DNA of 64,000 bases from Sphingomonas sp. H160509 (lineage in GTDB: Bacteria > Pseudomonadota > Alphaproteobacteria > Sphingomonadales > Sphingomonadaceae). The notes beneath the pieces are model-generated. The model worked only from the letters and a program-made list of their open reading frames with translations. It searched no databases and was not told where the DNA came from. This document shows positions 26,854-36,699 of this stretch, piece by piece. Every line of letters begins with the position of its first letter. Position 1 is the first letter of the stretch. The position numbers and the translations under genes are program-made. Where the stretch lies: positions 1,573,001-1,637,000 of the forward strand of contig NZ_JAMXSR020000002.1 in NCBI RefSeq assembly GCF_024124765.2, in the 5' to 3' direction.

Positions 26854-29778
26854 GCCACCGCCCCGCGTTTCGTATCATCCGACGCGACCTTGGGTGGCAG
26901 CGGCGCGAGATACCCGACCAGCAGCATCAGCATCCCGACCGCGATGAAGGCGATGATCCGCGCGCCGCCGCCGGTCGCGTACAGGTCGACCACCAAAAGC
27001 TTGACGACGGTCGCCCCCAACAGGCTAGCTCCCGCCAGCCACAAGCTGCGCGTCGCACGCCGGTGCGCGACGACCATCAGCGTCAGTGCGATCACCGTCC
27101 ACAGGATCGCGATCCCGGTCTCTACCAGCGCATTGCCGAGCAGCGTATCCGCCTCCCATGCGACACCCGCCAGATGATGCGCCGTCCGCAGCCATGCGCC
27201 GTTCGCCGCGACGAAACCAAGCGCTGCGATCGGCAGCCAGATGCGCTTGCTCGCCAACAGCGCGGCGCCCGCCGGCACGATATCCGCGGCCAGTACCGCC
27301 CGCCGCCACAGCAACAGCACGCCCGCCGCCAGCGCGACCATCACGTCGACCGGGTTGAGCACCGGCACGAACGGCAACGGCGCGGTATCGCCCGACGAAA
27401 ACAGCGCGATTGCCGCAGCGCCACTGAAGATGCCCAGCGCGATCGGCACCGCCGCCGTCCAGGCATAGTCCAGCGCATGGCGATCGAGCGGCCACCGCCG
27501 CCCTGCCCGCTCGCCGCGCAACCCTGGCCCCGCCCACAGCGTAAGGCCCGCAAGCACCGCCACCGCGCCGGCCAGGAACGTCACCTCGTTCCACGCGGTC
27601 GACCACAGTGCCGCGCGATCGATCCCGAACCACAGCATGTCGGCGAGTAGGACCACCGCCAGCCAGACGCCCGCGACATGGCTTGCCGACGCCACCGCCC
27701 GCGTACCCGGTGTCTCGACGCCGTCACGATCGCTGCGGAACAGCATCCAGCCATGCACCGCGAGCGCAACGATCCACAGGAAACAGCCGGGCGACGACAG
27801 CACCGTGCCGCCACGATCGGCCTGCCCGACGAAGCCGATCCACAACGCGCCCACACTCACGCGCGCCGGCCACGCCGCGACCGGCCAGTCGCGACGCCGC
27901 GCGATCGTCTGGAACGCCGCTGCGCTGACCAGATACGCCAGCATCGCCAACAGGATCTGCACGTTCGTCGAGAACACCGGCACCGGCGCCAACGATCGCT
28001 CGACCGCGGGATGAAGCCGCGTAGCCTCCATCAGCCAGCCGATCCACCACGCCGCAAACCCGGTCAGGAACGCCGGCGTCGCGATCACCGCCTCACCCCG
28101 CGCATAAGCCCGCGCAAGCCGCGTCTCGCCGGGTGCGATCTTCTCGCGTGCGAACCATGCCGTCGCGAACCAGCCGAGCGCCACCAGGATCGCACCGACG
28201 AACGCCGGATTGGCGAACGGCAGCGCCGCGAAATTGTCGTCGAGCGTCCCGAGGTACAGCAAGGTCGCGACGACCTGCAGCGCCAGCCCGAACAGCCGCG
28301 GCATCCAGCGCGCCTGTCGCATCCCGACCCAGAACGCGCCCGCGCCTTCCAGCGCCCACGCCGCCGAGGTCCAGCGCGCGCCCAGCGCAAGCGGGATCGC
28401 CATCGTGACGAAGCCGATGCCGATCGCCAGCATGGCCTCGTTCATCACGCGCAGCCCCCTCCTCCTGTCGGCGCCGCGCCACCAGCGAGACACCCAGATA
28501 CAGCGCCGCAAAGCCCAGTGCCGCGAACGCGCTGCCGAACGGCCGCTCGCCGATCAGCGCGACCTCGAGCCCGAACCCCGCCAGCGCCGGCCCGAACAAC
28601 AACGTCGTATCGACCGCGTTGCCGAACTTGCCCGGGGTCGCCCGCGTATAAAGCACGGCGGTGACGACGTAGATCAGCACCGAGACGATCAGAAATATCT
28701 GCGCGATCAGGAAATGCTCGGGCCGATACGCGGTCGCGCCCCACAGGCTCGCAATCCCGAACGTCGCGAAGAACCCGACCAGGTTCAGCACGCGCCATGT
28801 CCGCGCGCGTGCGATGAACAGGATCGCGAGGTTCAGGATCGTCCCGTACCCGAACAGGCCGAGCGTATTGCCGCCCTCACCGCCCAGCAGCAACGGCACC
28901 GCGAACCCGCCTGCGAACGCCGTCACCGCCAACGCTTGCGATCGCTGCAACAGCGCCAGCGCACAGCCGAGCGCGCAGACCGCGATCATCAGCACGAACG
29001 CCGCGGACAGCGGTACAAGGTCGTAGAAGCGCGCCGCCCCGAACAGCGTCAGATAGATGATCGCGACGCCGCCGCCTTGCAACGCCAGCGCGAAATCCGG
29101 ACGCTTGGTCCGCGTCCGAAAGCCGATGCCGAGCAGCGCGATGCCGAACAGGCCGACCACCGCGAGACGGAACTCGATCGGGAACAGCCCCGCCGCCGCC
29201 GCATAGCTGGCGAGGAACGACAGTCCGACGAACAGGATGACGAGCCCGAGTCGGACGATCGTGTTGCCGCCGAACAGCCAGCCGCGCGCCGCCGCAACGC
29301 CGCTCGCCAACCAGCCCGGCTCACGCGGTTCGGCGGGCGCAGGTACAGACGCCGCGCGGTCACCCGAAGGCGGCGAACCCCAGCGGCTTCCCGCCGCGGT
29401 ATCGAAATCGGTTAGTGCTTCACGTTGCGATACGACCTCCGGCGCGACCGTCGCGGTCGACGGCTCGGCGACCAACGGCTCGATCGAGCGCGGCGTAGTG
29501 CGGACCTCCACATCGGCGACCCCGTCCCCACGATAACGCGGCACGTCCATCAGCTCGTTGACGTGGGCCCGCAACAAGGCGACCTCGGCGCTCAGTACCG
29601 CCGTCTCGCGCACGATCTCGATCCGCATCGCCCGCCGCAACGCCCAGCCGATGCACAACCCAACCGCTCCGCCCAAGAATAAAGCGGTTTCTGAAAAGCT
29701 TCCGAGCACCCAGCCGAGCAAAGCACCGACTATCGCCATCCAGATTAGCATCGTCCGCGCTGCCCCTCGCCTAGTCAT
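26850..29778 (-). CDS. DUF2339 family polytopic membrane protein, one-base shift
   Basis: Corrected length about 975 residues. The N-terminus has a hydrophobic segment (MAIVGALLGWVLGSFSETAL), a coiled-coil-like stretch (VRETAVLSAEVALLRAHVNE), a Pro/Ala-rich linker, and then some twenty or more membrane helices to the C-terminus. That is typical of DUF2339, large integral membrane proteins of unknown function. The frame changes at 28455-28459 (C5 on the plus strand); one base fewer joins LGVSLVARRRQEEG to LRVMNEAMLAIGIGF. ATG at 29778 or 29751. The downstream partner is the DUF3999 gene. Confidence 0.82.
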
Positions 29779-29970
29779 CGCCCCACCTACTCATGGACGT
29801 CTTTGCACTAACATGGCGCAAGCCCCGCCGGCGGTCGAGCGTGATTGCGAATACGCGCGCCGACTAAATTTAAGCTGCATGATCCCGTTTCTCGATTTCG
29901 CCCGTTAAGTGCCTGCCCTGCAACGAAAGGGTGCAGGGCCAGGGGAGATACCGATGCAGGGGACGCGTGC

Positions 29971-31161
29971 ATGGTGGCGTTGAGCGAACGACGATCGGTC
30001 GTCGTCATCAGCGACTGGGTCGACGGCTGGCCTCCTGCGGATCCCTCCACCGCATTGCCTCCTCGCGACGGATCGGCATGGCGCGCGCTCGATCCCGCGA
30101 GCCGACCTTGGACGGGTGCCGCCGACCACCGCGAGTCTGTTACCGGCGGGTATCTCGAACGCCTTCCGCTCGCGCTCGTCGCGGCCGGCATCGTCGAGCA
30201 GGCCGAGATCTGGCATCACTGGCGCGGCGAAGGCGACCCGCCATTCCACCGCGACAGCCCGGTGCTCGCCCGCCGCGCCTTCCGCCTCGACCACGACCAC
30301 GCGCCGTTCGCGTCTACCGAGATGATCGACTTCGTGCGGACTTTTGGCGCGCCACACATCCTCGTCGTGCTGGGTCTCGGCGTCGCGCCCGAACTCCTCG
30401 CGCTCTGTGCGAACAGCATCATCCTCTACAATTCGATCGACGCGCCCTCGTTGCGCGTGCCGCCCGAAGTCAGCGAACATTTCGATCTCGTCATCACCGG
30501 CGCGCAGTGGCAGTCGGACGAGGTCGAGGCCCGCCACCCCGGCGTTCGCACCGCGATCCTGCCAATCGGCCCCGAATTCGCCGCGATCGACCAGTTCCGT
30601 CCACTCGGCACACCCAAGGATGTCGACCTGATCTACGTCGCCGCCGCGCAACCGTATAAGCGCCACGACATCCTATTCGACGCGCTCGCACAACTCCCGC
30701 GCGACGTGCGCGCGCTCTGCGTGTTCGGATACGGCGAGGACGCCGACGCACTCCGCCAACGCGCGCGTGACCAGAATCTCTCGATCGAGTTCGTCGGACC
30801 ACCGGGCGTGCCAATAGACGAGGTCAACCGCCTGATGAACCGCGCCAGGTTCGGCGTCGTCTGCGGCATCGACGACGGCGCGCCCGCCATCATTACCGAA
30901 TACATGCTCGCCGGCCTGCCCGTACTCGCCAACGTGGAATTACGCTGTGGATTGCAGTTCATCCTGCCCGAGACCGGCATGACCGCTTCGACGACCGGGT
31001 TTGCCGATGCGATCCTTACAATGCGCGAAACCTACGCCAATTTCCGGCCCCGCGACGCTGTATTGGAGCGTTGGACTTGGCAGCATAGCGTTGTGCGTTT
31101 GGGTGCGATTATCCAGCAAATACATGATGCAAAGCAATTACATTTGCATAGTCAGGTCTGA
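29971..31161 (+). CDS. Glycosyltransferase (GT4-like)
   Basis: A protein of 396 residues; ATG at 29971 is preceded by AGGGGA at eight bases. The C-terminal half has GT-B features: DLIYVAAAQPYKRHDILFDA, ALCVFGYGEDADALRQRARD, and the donor-binding acidic motif DDGAPAIITEYMLAGLPVLA. The N-terminal half (VVVISDWVDGWPPADPSTAL, ILVVLGLGVAPELLALCANS) is the acceptor domain. It is the first gene of a five-gene run reading in the same direction with three-base or overlapping junctions. Sugar donor and acceptor are unknown. No signal peptide, so it acts in the cytoplasm or at the inner membrane face. Confidence 0.85.
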   Translation: MVALSERRSVVVISDWVDGWPPADPSTALPPRDGSAWRALDPASRPWTGAADHRESVTGGYLERLPLALVAAGIVEQAEIWHHWRGEGDPPFHRDSPVLARRAFRLDHDHAPFASTEMIDFVRTFGAPHILVVLGLGVAPELLALCANSIILYNSIDAPSLRVPPEVSEHFDLVITGAQWQSDEVEARHPGVRTAILPIGPEFAAIDQFRPLGTPKDVDLIYVAAAQPYKRHDILFDALAQLPRDVRALCVFGYGEDADALRQRARDQNLSIEFVGPPGVPIDEVNRLMNRARFGVVCGIDDGAPAIITEYMLAGLPVLANVELRCGLQFILPETGMTASTTGFADAILTMRETYANFRPRDAVLERWTWQHSVVRLGAIIQQIHDAKQLHLHSQV

Positions 31162-31164
31162 GGC

Positions 31165-33544
31165 GTGGGCTTAGGTTCGATCAACAACGCGGATGACCGC
31201 GGATTCGCGGATTGGAAGAGCGTGCACGGTATCGGACCTACTCCCACCCTCGCCACGATCGACGATACGAGCCCGCCGCCGCCGCTGATCTGCTTCTCGC
31301 ATCTCCGCTGGGATTTCGTGACGCAGCGCCCGCAGCATCTGATGAAGCGGTTCGCGCAAGCCCAGAGCGTGTTCGTCTGGGAAGAACACATCCCTTGCGA
31401 CCATCCGTTGCCCTTCCTCGAACACCACCCGTTTCCCGCCGACAACGTGATCGCACTGCGCCCGCGCTTGCCGCATTGGTGGAATGTCGAACAGGTCGAG
31501 ACGGGCTTGCGGCAACTTCTCGACATGCTTGTCGCGACGAGCATCCGGACCAAGCCGGTGCTGTGGTTCTACACCCCAATGATGCTCCCGTTCGCCGAGC
31601 ATCTCGATGCCGCCGCGGTCGTCTACGACTGCATGGACGAACTGTCCGCGTTCCGCTTCGCCGACCCCGCCCTGCTCGACCGCGAAGCCCGCTTGCTGGC
31701 GCGCGCCGACCTCGTCTTCACCGGCGGCTACAGCCTGTACGAAGCCAAGCGCGACCGCCACCGCGACGTCCACGCCTTCCCCTCAGCCGTCGACGTCGCG
31801 CACTTTGCACAAGCGCGGACCGGCAATATCGAACCCGAAGACCAGCGCCACATCCCCGGCCCGAAGCTCGGTTTCTTCGGCGTCATCGACGAACGCATCG
31901 ACCTTGCATTGCTCGACACGGTCGCCGCTCAGCAACCCGGTTGGTCGTTCGTGATGATCGGCCCGGTCGTGAAGATCGATCCCGCGCACCTGCCACGCCG
32001 CGCCAACATCCACTGGCTCGGCGGACGCGGCTACAACGAACTCCCCCGCCTATCTCTCTGGCTGGGACGTCGCGCTGATGCCGTTCGCGATCAACGCTGC
32101 GACGCGCTTCATCAGCCCGACCAAGACCCCCGAATATCTCGCCGGCGGCCTGCCCGTCGTCTCGACACCGATCGTCGACGTGATCCGCCACTACGGCGAC
32201 GCGGCGGCCGTCTCGATCGCTGCCGACGCGCCCGCGTTCGTCGCTGCCTGCGAAGCCGCGCTCGCGCTTCCCCGCGAAGGCGCATGGCGCGACGAAGCCG
32301 ACCGCCTGCTCGCCACGCAATCCTGGGACCGCACGCAAACCGCCATGGCCACCGAGATCGACCGCGTCCTCCACGCGAAACGAACCTTCCGCCCCGCGCC
32401 AAAACGCGAACGCTACGACACGCTGATCGTCGGCGCAGGGTTCGCCGGCGCCGTCCTCGCCGAGCGTCTTGCGGCAGACAGCTGCCAGCGCGTCCTCGTC
32501 GTCGACCGCCGCCCGCACATCGGCGGCAACGCCTATGACGAGCATGACGAGGCCGGTGTGCTGATCCACCGCTATGGCCCGCACATCTTTCACACCAACT
32601 CCGCCGACGTGTTCGACTATCTGTCGCGCTTCACCGAGTGGCGCGCGTACGAACACCGCGTCCTTGCCAGCGTCGACGACAAGCTCGTGCCGATGCCGAT
32701 CAACCGCACCACGCTCAACGACCTCTACGGCCTGTCGCTCGAGGACGACGCGGAAGCCGCCGCCTTCCTCGCCAGCCGCGCGGAATCGGTCGAGGACATC
32801 CGCACGTCCGAGGACGTCGTCGTCGCCGCAGTCGGTCGCGATCTCTACGAGACGTTCTTCCGCGGCTACACGCGGAAGCAATGGGGCCTCGACCCGTCCG
32901 AGCTCGACCGCACGGTTACCGCGCGCGTGCCGACCCGCACCTCGACCGACGATCGCTATTTCACCGATACCTTCCAGGCGATGCCGACAAACGGCTACAC
33001 CCGGATGTTCGAGGCGATGCTCGACCACCCCGGCATCACGCTCGATCTCGGCGTCGAATATCGCGACGTGATCGACCGCGTCGACGTCGACCACATCGTC
33101 TTCACCGGCCCGATCGACGAATATTTCGACTTCCGCTTCGGCAAGCTCCCCTATCGCAGCCTCCAGTTCCGCCACGAGACGCACGACGTCGCACAGTTCC
33201 AGCCGGTCGCGGTCGTCAACTATCCCGACGAAACCGTGCCGCAAACGCGCATCACCGAATACAAGCACCTCACCGGCCAACTCCACGCGAAGACGAGCAT
33301 CAGCTACGAATTCCCGAGCGCGGAGGGCGATCCTTATTACCCGATCCCCCGCCCCGAGAACCAAGCCCTGTTCAAACGCTACGAGGCGCTCGCCGATGCG
33401 GAGGACGGCGTTACCTTCGTCGGCCGGCTTGCGACGTATCGCTACTACAATATGGACCAGGTCGTGGGGCAAGCGCTCGCCACCTATCGCCGCATGGTCG
33501 CGAAATCCGCGGTCCTCGAAACCCCCGTGATGGCCGCCGAATGA
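31165..33544 (+). CDS. Fused glycosyltransferase - UDP-galactopyranose mutase, one-base shift
   Basis: Corrected length 792 residues. Residues about 38-405 are a GT-B glycosyltransferase (LICFSHLRWDFVTQRPQHLM, LGFFGVIDERIDLALLDTVA, SPTKTPEYLAGGLPVVSTPI). Residues about 415-792 are a complete UDP-galactopyranose mutase: FAD-binding DTLIVGAGFAGAVLAERLAA, RRPHIGGNAYDEHDEAGVLI, RYGPHIFHTNSADVFDYLSR, YTRKQWGLDPSEL and the C-terminal YRYYNMDQVVGQALATYRRM. Mutase converts UDP-Galp to UDP-Galf, so the fusion suggests direct use of UDP-Galf. The shift lies in C5 at 32043-32047, inside the transferase and not at the domain border. GTG start, three bases after the previous stop; the stop overlaps the next ATG. 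Confidence 0.9.
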
Positions 33545-34617
33545 CCCGCATCTGCCTGCTGACCGACAGCCTCGCCCCGTCAGGCGTCGGCGCGCACATG
33601 ATGACGCTCGCCGAAGGATTGGGCGGAGACGAGATCGTCGTCGCCGCGCGCCCCGGCACCGGCCTGCTCGAACACGCCGCCGCCAAGGGTTATGCGGTGA
33701 AAGCGCTCGACGACGATGCAAATCTCGCGCGCTGGCTCGACCGCGCCGCGCCCGACATCGTCCACGTCCATGCCGGCATCGGCTGGGAAGGCCACGCCGC
33801 CGTCCGCGCCGCGCACGCGGCGGGCGTGCCGGTGATCCGAACCGAGCATCTCCCCTATCTCCTCACCGACACCGCGCAGCGCGACGAACACCGCGACACA
33901 TCGGCCGCGCTCGCACGCCTGATTTGCGTCTCGGACGCGGTCGGCGACAGCCACCGCGCAGCCGGTGTCGATCCGACACTGGTCGCGACGATCCACAACG
34001 GAGTCGGCGCGCATAGACCATCGCGCTCTCGCGAAGCCCTCCGCGGCGAATGGGGCGTCGCCGATGCCCCCGTCCTGCTCATGGTCGCGCGCTTCGCCGA
34101 GCAAAAGGGCCACGCGCTCCTGCTCGATGCGCTGCCAGCAATCCGCGCCGCACAACCGGACGTGATCGTGCTGCTCGCCGGCGAAGGCCCCCTCCTCACC
34201 CAGACCGCACGCGCCATCGCCGCCAAAGGCCTGGCCGGCACCGTCCGAATGCTCGGCACCCGCAGCGATGTCGCCGACCTGATGACACTGGCCGACCTGC
34301 TCGTCCTCCCCTCGGCATTCGAAGGTCTCCCACTGGTCGCGCTCGAGGCAATGGCCGCCGGGCTCCCCGTCGTCGCCACCGTCGCGCCCGGCAATGCCGA
34401 AGCGATCGAGGACGGCGTCACCGGTCGCCTGACCGCCGCGGACCCGGCCAGTTTCGCCGATGCGATCGTCACGCTGCTAGCCGACCGCGACAGCCTGAAA
34501 ACAATGGCCAGCGCCGCGATCGAGCGCCAGCAGGACCTATTCTCGGCCGATCGCATGATCGCCGACACGCGCGCGGTCTACGCCGCGGTGCAAGACCAAA
34601 ACACAAAGGGAGACGGC
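33541..34617 (+). CDS. Glycosyltransferase family 4 protein, open into the next domain
   Basis: It starts with ATG overlapping the mutase stop (ATGA). GT4 features: LLTDSLAPSGVGAHMMTLAE, DIVHVHAGIGWEGHAAVRAA, VLLMVARFAEQKGHALLLDA, VIVLLAGEGPLLTQTARAIA, and the donor site PSAFEGLPLVALEAMAAGLP. There is no stop codon between this transferase and the following oxidoreductase. The frame runs through VYAAVQDQNTKGDGVERTRI directly into the Rossmann motif. The end given is the last codon before the GTG at 34618, which could be an independent start. Either a real GT-oxidoreductase fusion of about 688 residues or a lost stop is possible; no stop exists in the other two frames near the junction. Confidence 0.82.
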
Positions 34618-35606
34618 GTGGAGCGGACACGGATCGGGTTCATCGGCGCAGGCGGCATCGCCAATCGCCATTTCGGCGTGCTGGAGCAGTTCGACGACGT
34701 CGCGATCGTCGCGGTCGCCGACGTCGACATGGCGCGCGCGACCGAAGCCGCCGCCCGCTTCGGCGCGCGCGCGTTCGACGATGCCGCGGCGATGCTGGCC
34801 GCGGTCGAGCTCGACGCGCTCTACATCTGCGTGCCGCCGTTCGCGCACGGCGAACCCGAACGCTTGGCGATCGAGCACAAGTTGCCGTTCTTTGTCGAGA
34901 AGCCCGTCGCGCTCGACCTCGGCACCGCGGAGGACGTCGCCGCCGCAGTCGACCGGCTCGGCCTCGTCACCGCAGTCGGCTATCACTGGCGCTATCTCGA
35001 CACGGTGGACGAGGTGAAGGCGCTGCTTTCCGCGACCCCCGCCCGCCTCCTCTCCGGCTATTGGCTCGACTCCACGCCGCCCCCGCGCTGGTGGTGGAAG
35101 AAGGACGCATCGGGGGGCCAGATGCTCGAACAGACGACGCATCTCGTCGATCTCGCGCGCTATCTCGTCGGCGACGTCGTCCGCGTCTACGGCCAGTCGG
35201 GCCACATCGACCGCGCCGCCTTCCCCGGCCTCGACGTCGCCACCACCAGCACTGCGATGCTCACCTTCGCCAGCGGCGCGATCGCCAATTTCGCGTCCAC
35301 CTGCCTGCTCAACTGGAACCACCGCGTCGGCCTGCACCTGTTCGGCGAAGGCCTCGCGATCGAACTCACCGACCGCGACGTGATGATCGACATCGGCCGA
35401 GGCCGTCCGGTCCGCGGCACCGGCAGCGATCCGGTCGTGCTGGAGGATCGCGACTTCATCGACGCGGTCCGTGGGGGGCGAGAACCGGATCCGCTGCCCC
35501 CTACCCCGCCGCGCTCGAAACGCTCCGCCTCACGCTAGCGATCGAACGCTCCGCCGTCGAAGGCCGCGCGATCGACGTCCGCGAGCGGGAGGTGATCCAT
35601 GTCTGA
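34618..35606 (+). CDS. Gfo/Idh/MocA family oxidoreductase, one-base shift near the end
   Basis: About 329 residues as a separate protein. The N-terminal NAD(P)-binding Rossmann domain begins IGFIGAGGIANRHFGVLEQF; EKPVALDLGTAEDVAAAV is the EKP motif of the Gfo/Idh/MocA family; YHWRYLDTVDEVKALLSATP and GGQMLEQTTHLVDLARYLVG (catalytic His region) follow. The family oxidises or reduces sugar hydroxyls, often on nucleotide sugars. A GTG at 34618 has AAAGGGAG upstream, but the frame is also continuous with the preceding transferase. A base appears missing in the C run at 35497-35501; correction adds the tail PYPAALETLRLTLAIERSA and ends at TGA 35606, overlapping the next start by eight bases. Confidence 0.85.
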
Positions 35607-36699
35607 GTGGCGCCACGTCCGCTCGCTCGGCGTCGAACGCCCCGGCCAGGCCTATTTCTTCGGCTATGACGAAGCGCCTCCGGGCGACGGCCAGGTTCGC
35701 CTCGACCTGCTCTACACCGGGTTTTCCGCCGGGACCGAGCTCACCTTCGTCAAGAACAGCAACCCGTATCTCCACTCGCGCTGGGACGCAGGCCGCGGCG
35801 TGTTCGTCCCCGGCGAACCGGGCGCGCACTATCCGGTGCCGTTCCTCGGCTACATGGAATGCGCGCGCGTCAGCGACAGCCGGGTCGACGATTTCGCCAA
35901 CGGCGACGTCGTCGGCACCGTCTTCGGACACAAGACCGGCCACACCGCAGACCCGTTCAACGACCTGTTGACCAAGCTCCCGCCCGAGCTCGATCCGATC
36001 CTCGGCATCTATATCGGCCAGATGGGCCCGATCGCCGCCAACGGCATTCTTCACGCGGACGCCGAACTACTCGGCCCCAACGTCGTCAACCTCGGTGACG
36101 GCATCCGCGGCCGCCCCGCGCTGGTGATCGGCGCAGGCATCGTCGGCATGCTCACCGCCCTGTTTGCGCAAGCCGCCGGCGCGAGCGAAGTCGTGATCGC
36201 CGACCCGTCCCCCTTCCGCCGCCTGCGCGCCGAATGCCTCGGCATCACCGCGATGACCGAGGATCAGGCCTGGGCGTATGCCAAGGCACGCTGGATCCAC
36301 GGCGGCGACGATCGCGGCGCGGACGTCGTGTTCCAGACCCGCGCCGACGCCGCCAGCCTCCACGCCGCGATGCGCGCGCTGAGACCACAAGGCACTGTGA
36401 TCGACCTCGCCTTCTACCAGGGCGGCGCCGACCGGCTCCGGCTCGGCGAGGAGTTTCACCACAACGGCCTCAACCTCCGCTGCGCCCAGATCAACCGCGT
36501 CCCGCGCGGGCTCGGTTTCCAGTGGGACCGCCGCCGCCTCGCCAACGAGACAGTGAAGCTCCTCCTCGCCCGCGGCCCCGAGATCCGCGCGCAGCTCATC
36601 ACGCACGTCGTCCCCTATGACGACGCTCCCAAGTTCATCGCAAAGCTGGTCGGCGAGCGACCCGAATTCCTCCAGATCGTCTTCAAGGTCGGCGATTGA
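35599..36699 (+). CDS. Medium-chain dehydrogenase/reductase lacking zinc ligands
   Basis: An MDR-superfamily protein of 366 residues. The catalytic-zinc motif that normally reads GxCGTD is GFSAGTELTFVKN here, and the usual GHE is replaced by FLGYMECARV, so no catalytic zinc is expected. The structural-zinc cysteine lobe is also absent. The Rossmann domain is intact (ALVIGAGIVGMLTALFAQAA, ASEVVIADPSPFRRLRAECL). This resembles the BchC-like branch of MDR proteins that work with Gfo/Idh partners. Overlap with the Gfo/Idh gene suggests they act on one sugar intermediate in sequence. The stop overlaps the next gene's TTG. Confidence 0.85.
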   Translation: MSEWRHVRSLGVERPGQAYFFGYDEAPPGDGQVRLDLLYTGFSAGTELTFVKNSNPYLHSRWDAGRGVFVPGEPGAHYPVPFLGYMECARVSDSRVDDFANGDVVGTVFGHKTGHTADPFNDLLTKLPPELDPILGIYIGQMGPIAANGILHADAELLGPNVVNLGDGIRGRPALVIGAGIVGMLTALFAQAAGASEVVIADPSPFRRLRAECLGITAMTEDQAWAYAKARWIHGGDDRGADVVFQTRADAASLHAAMRALRPQGTVIDLAFYQGGADRLRLGEEFHHNGLNLRCAQINRVPRGLGFQWDRRRLANETVKLLLARGPEIRAQLITHVVPYDDAPKFIAKLVGERPEFLQIVFKVGD

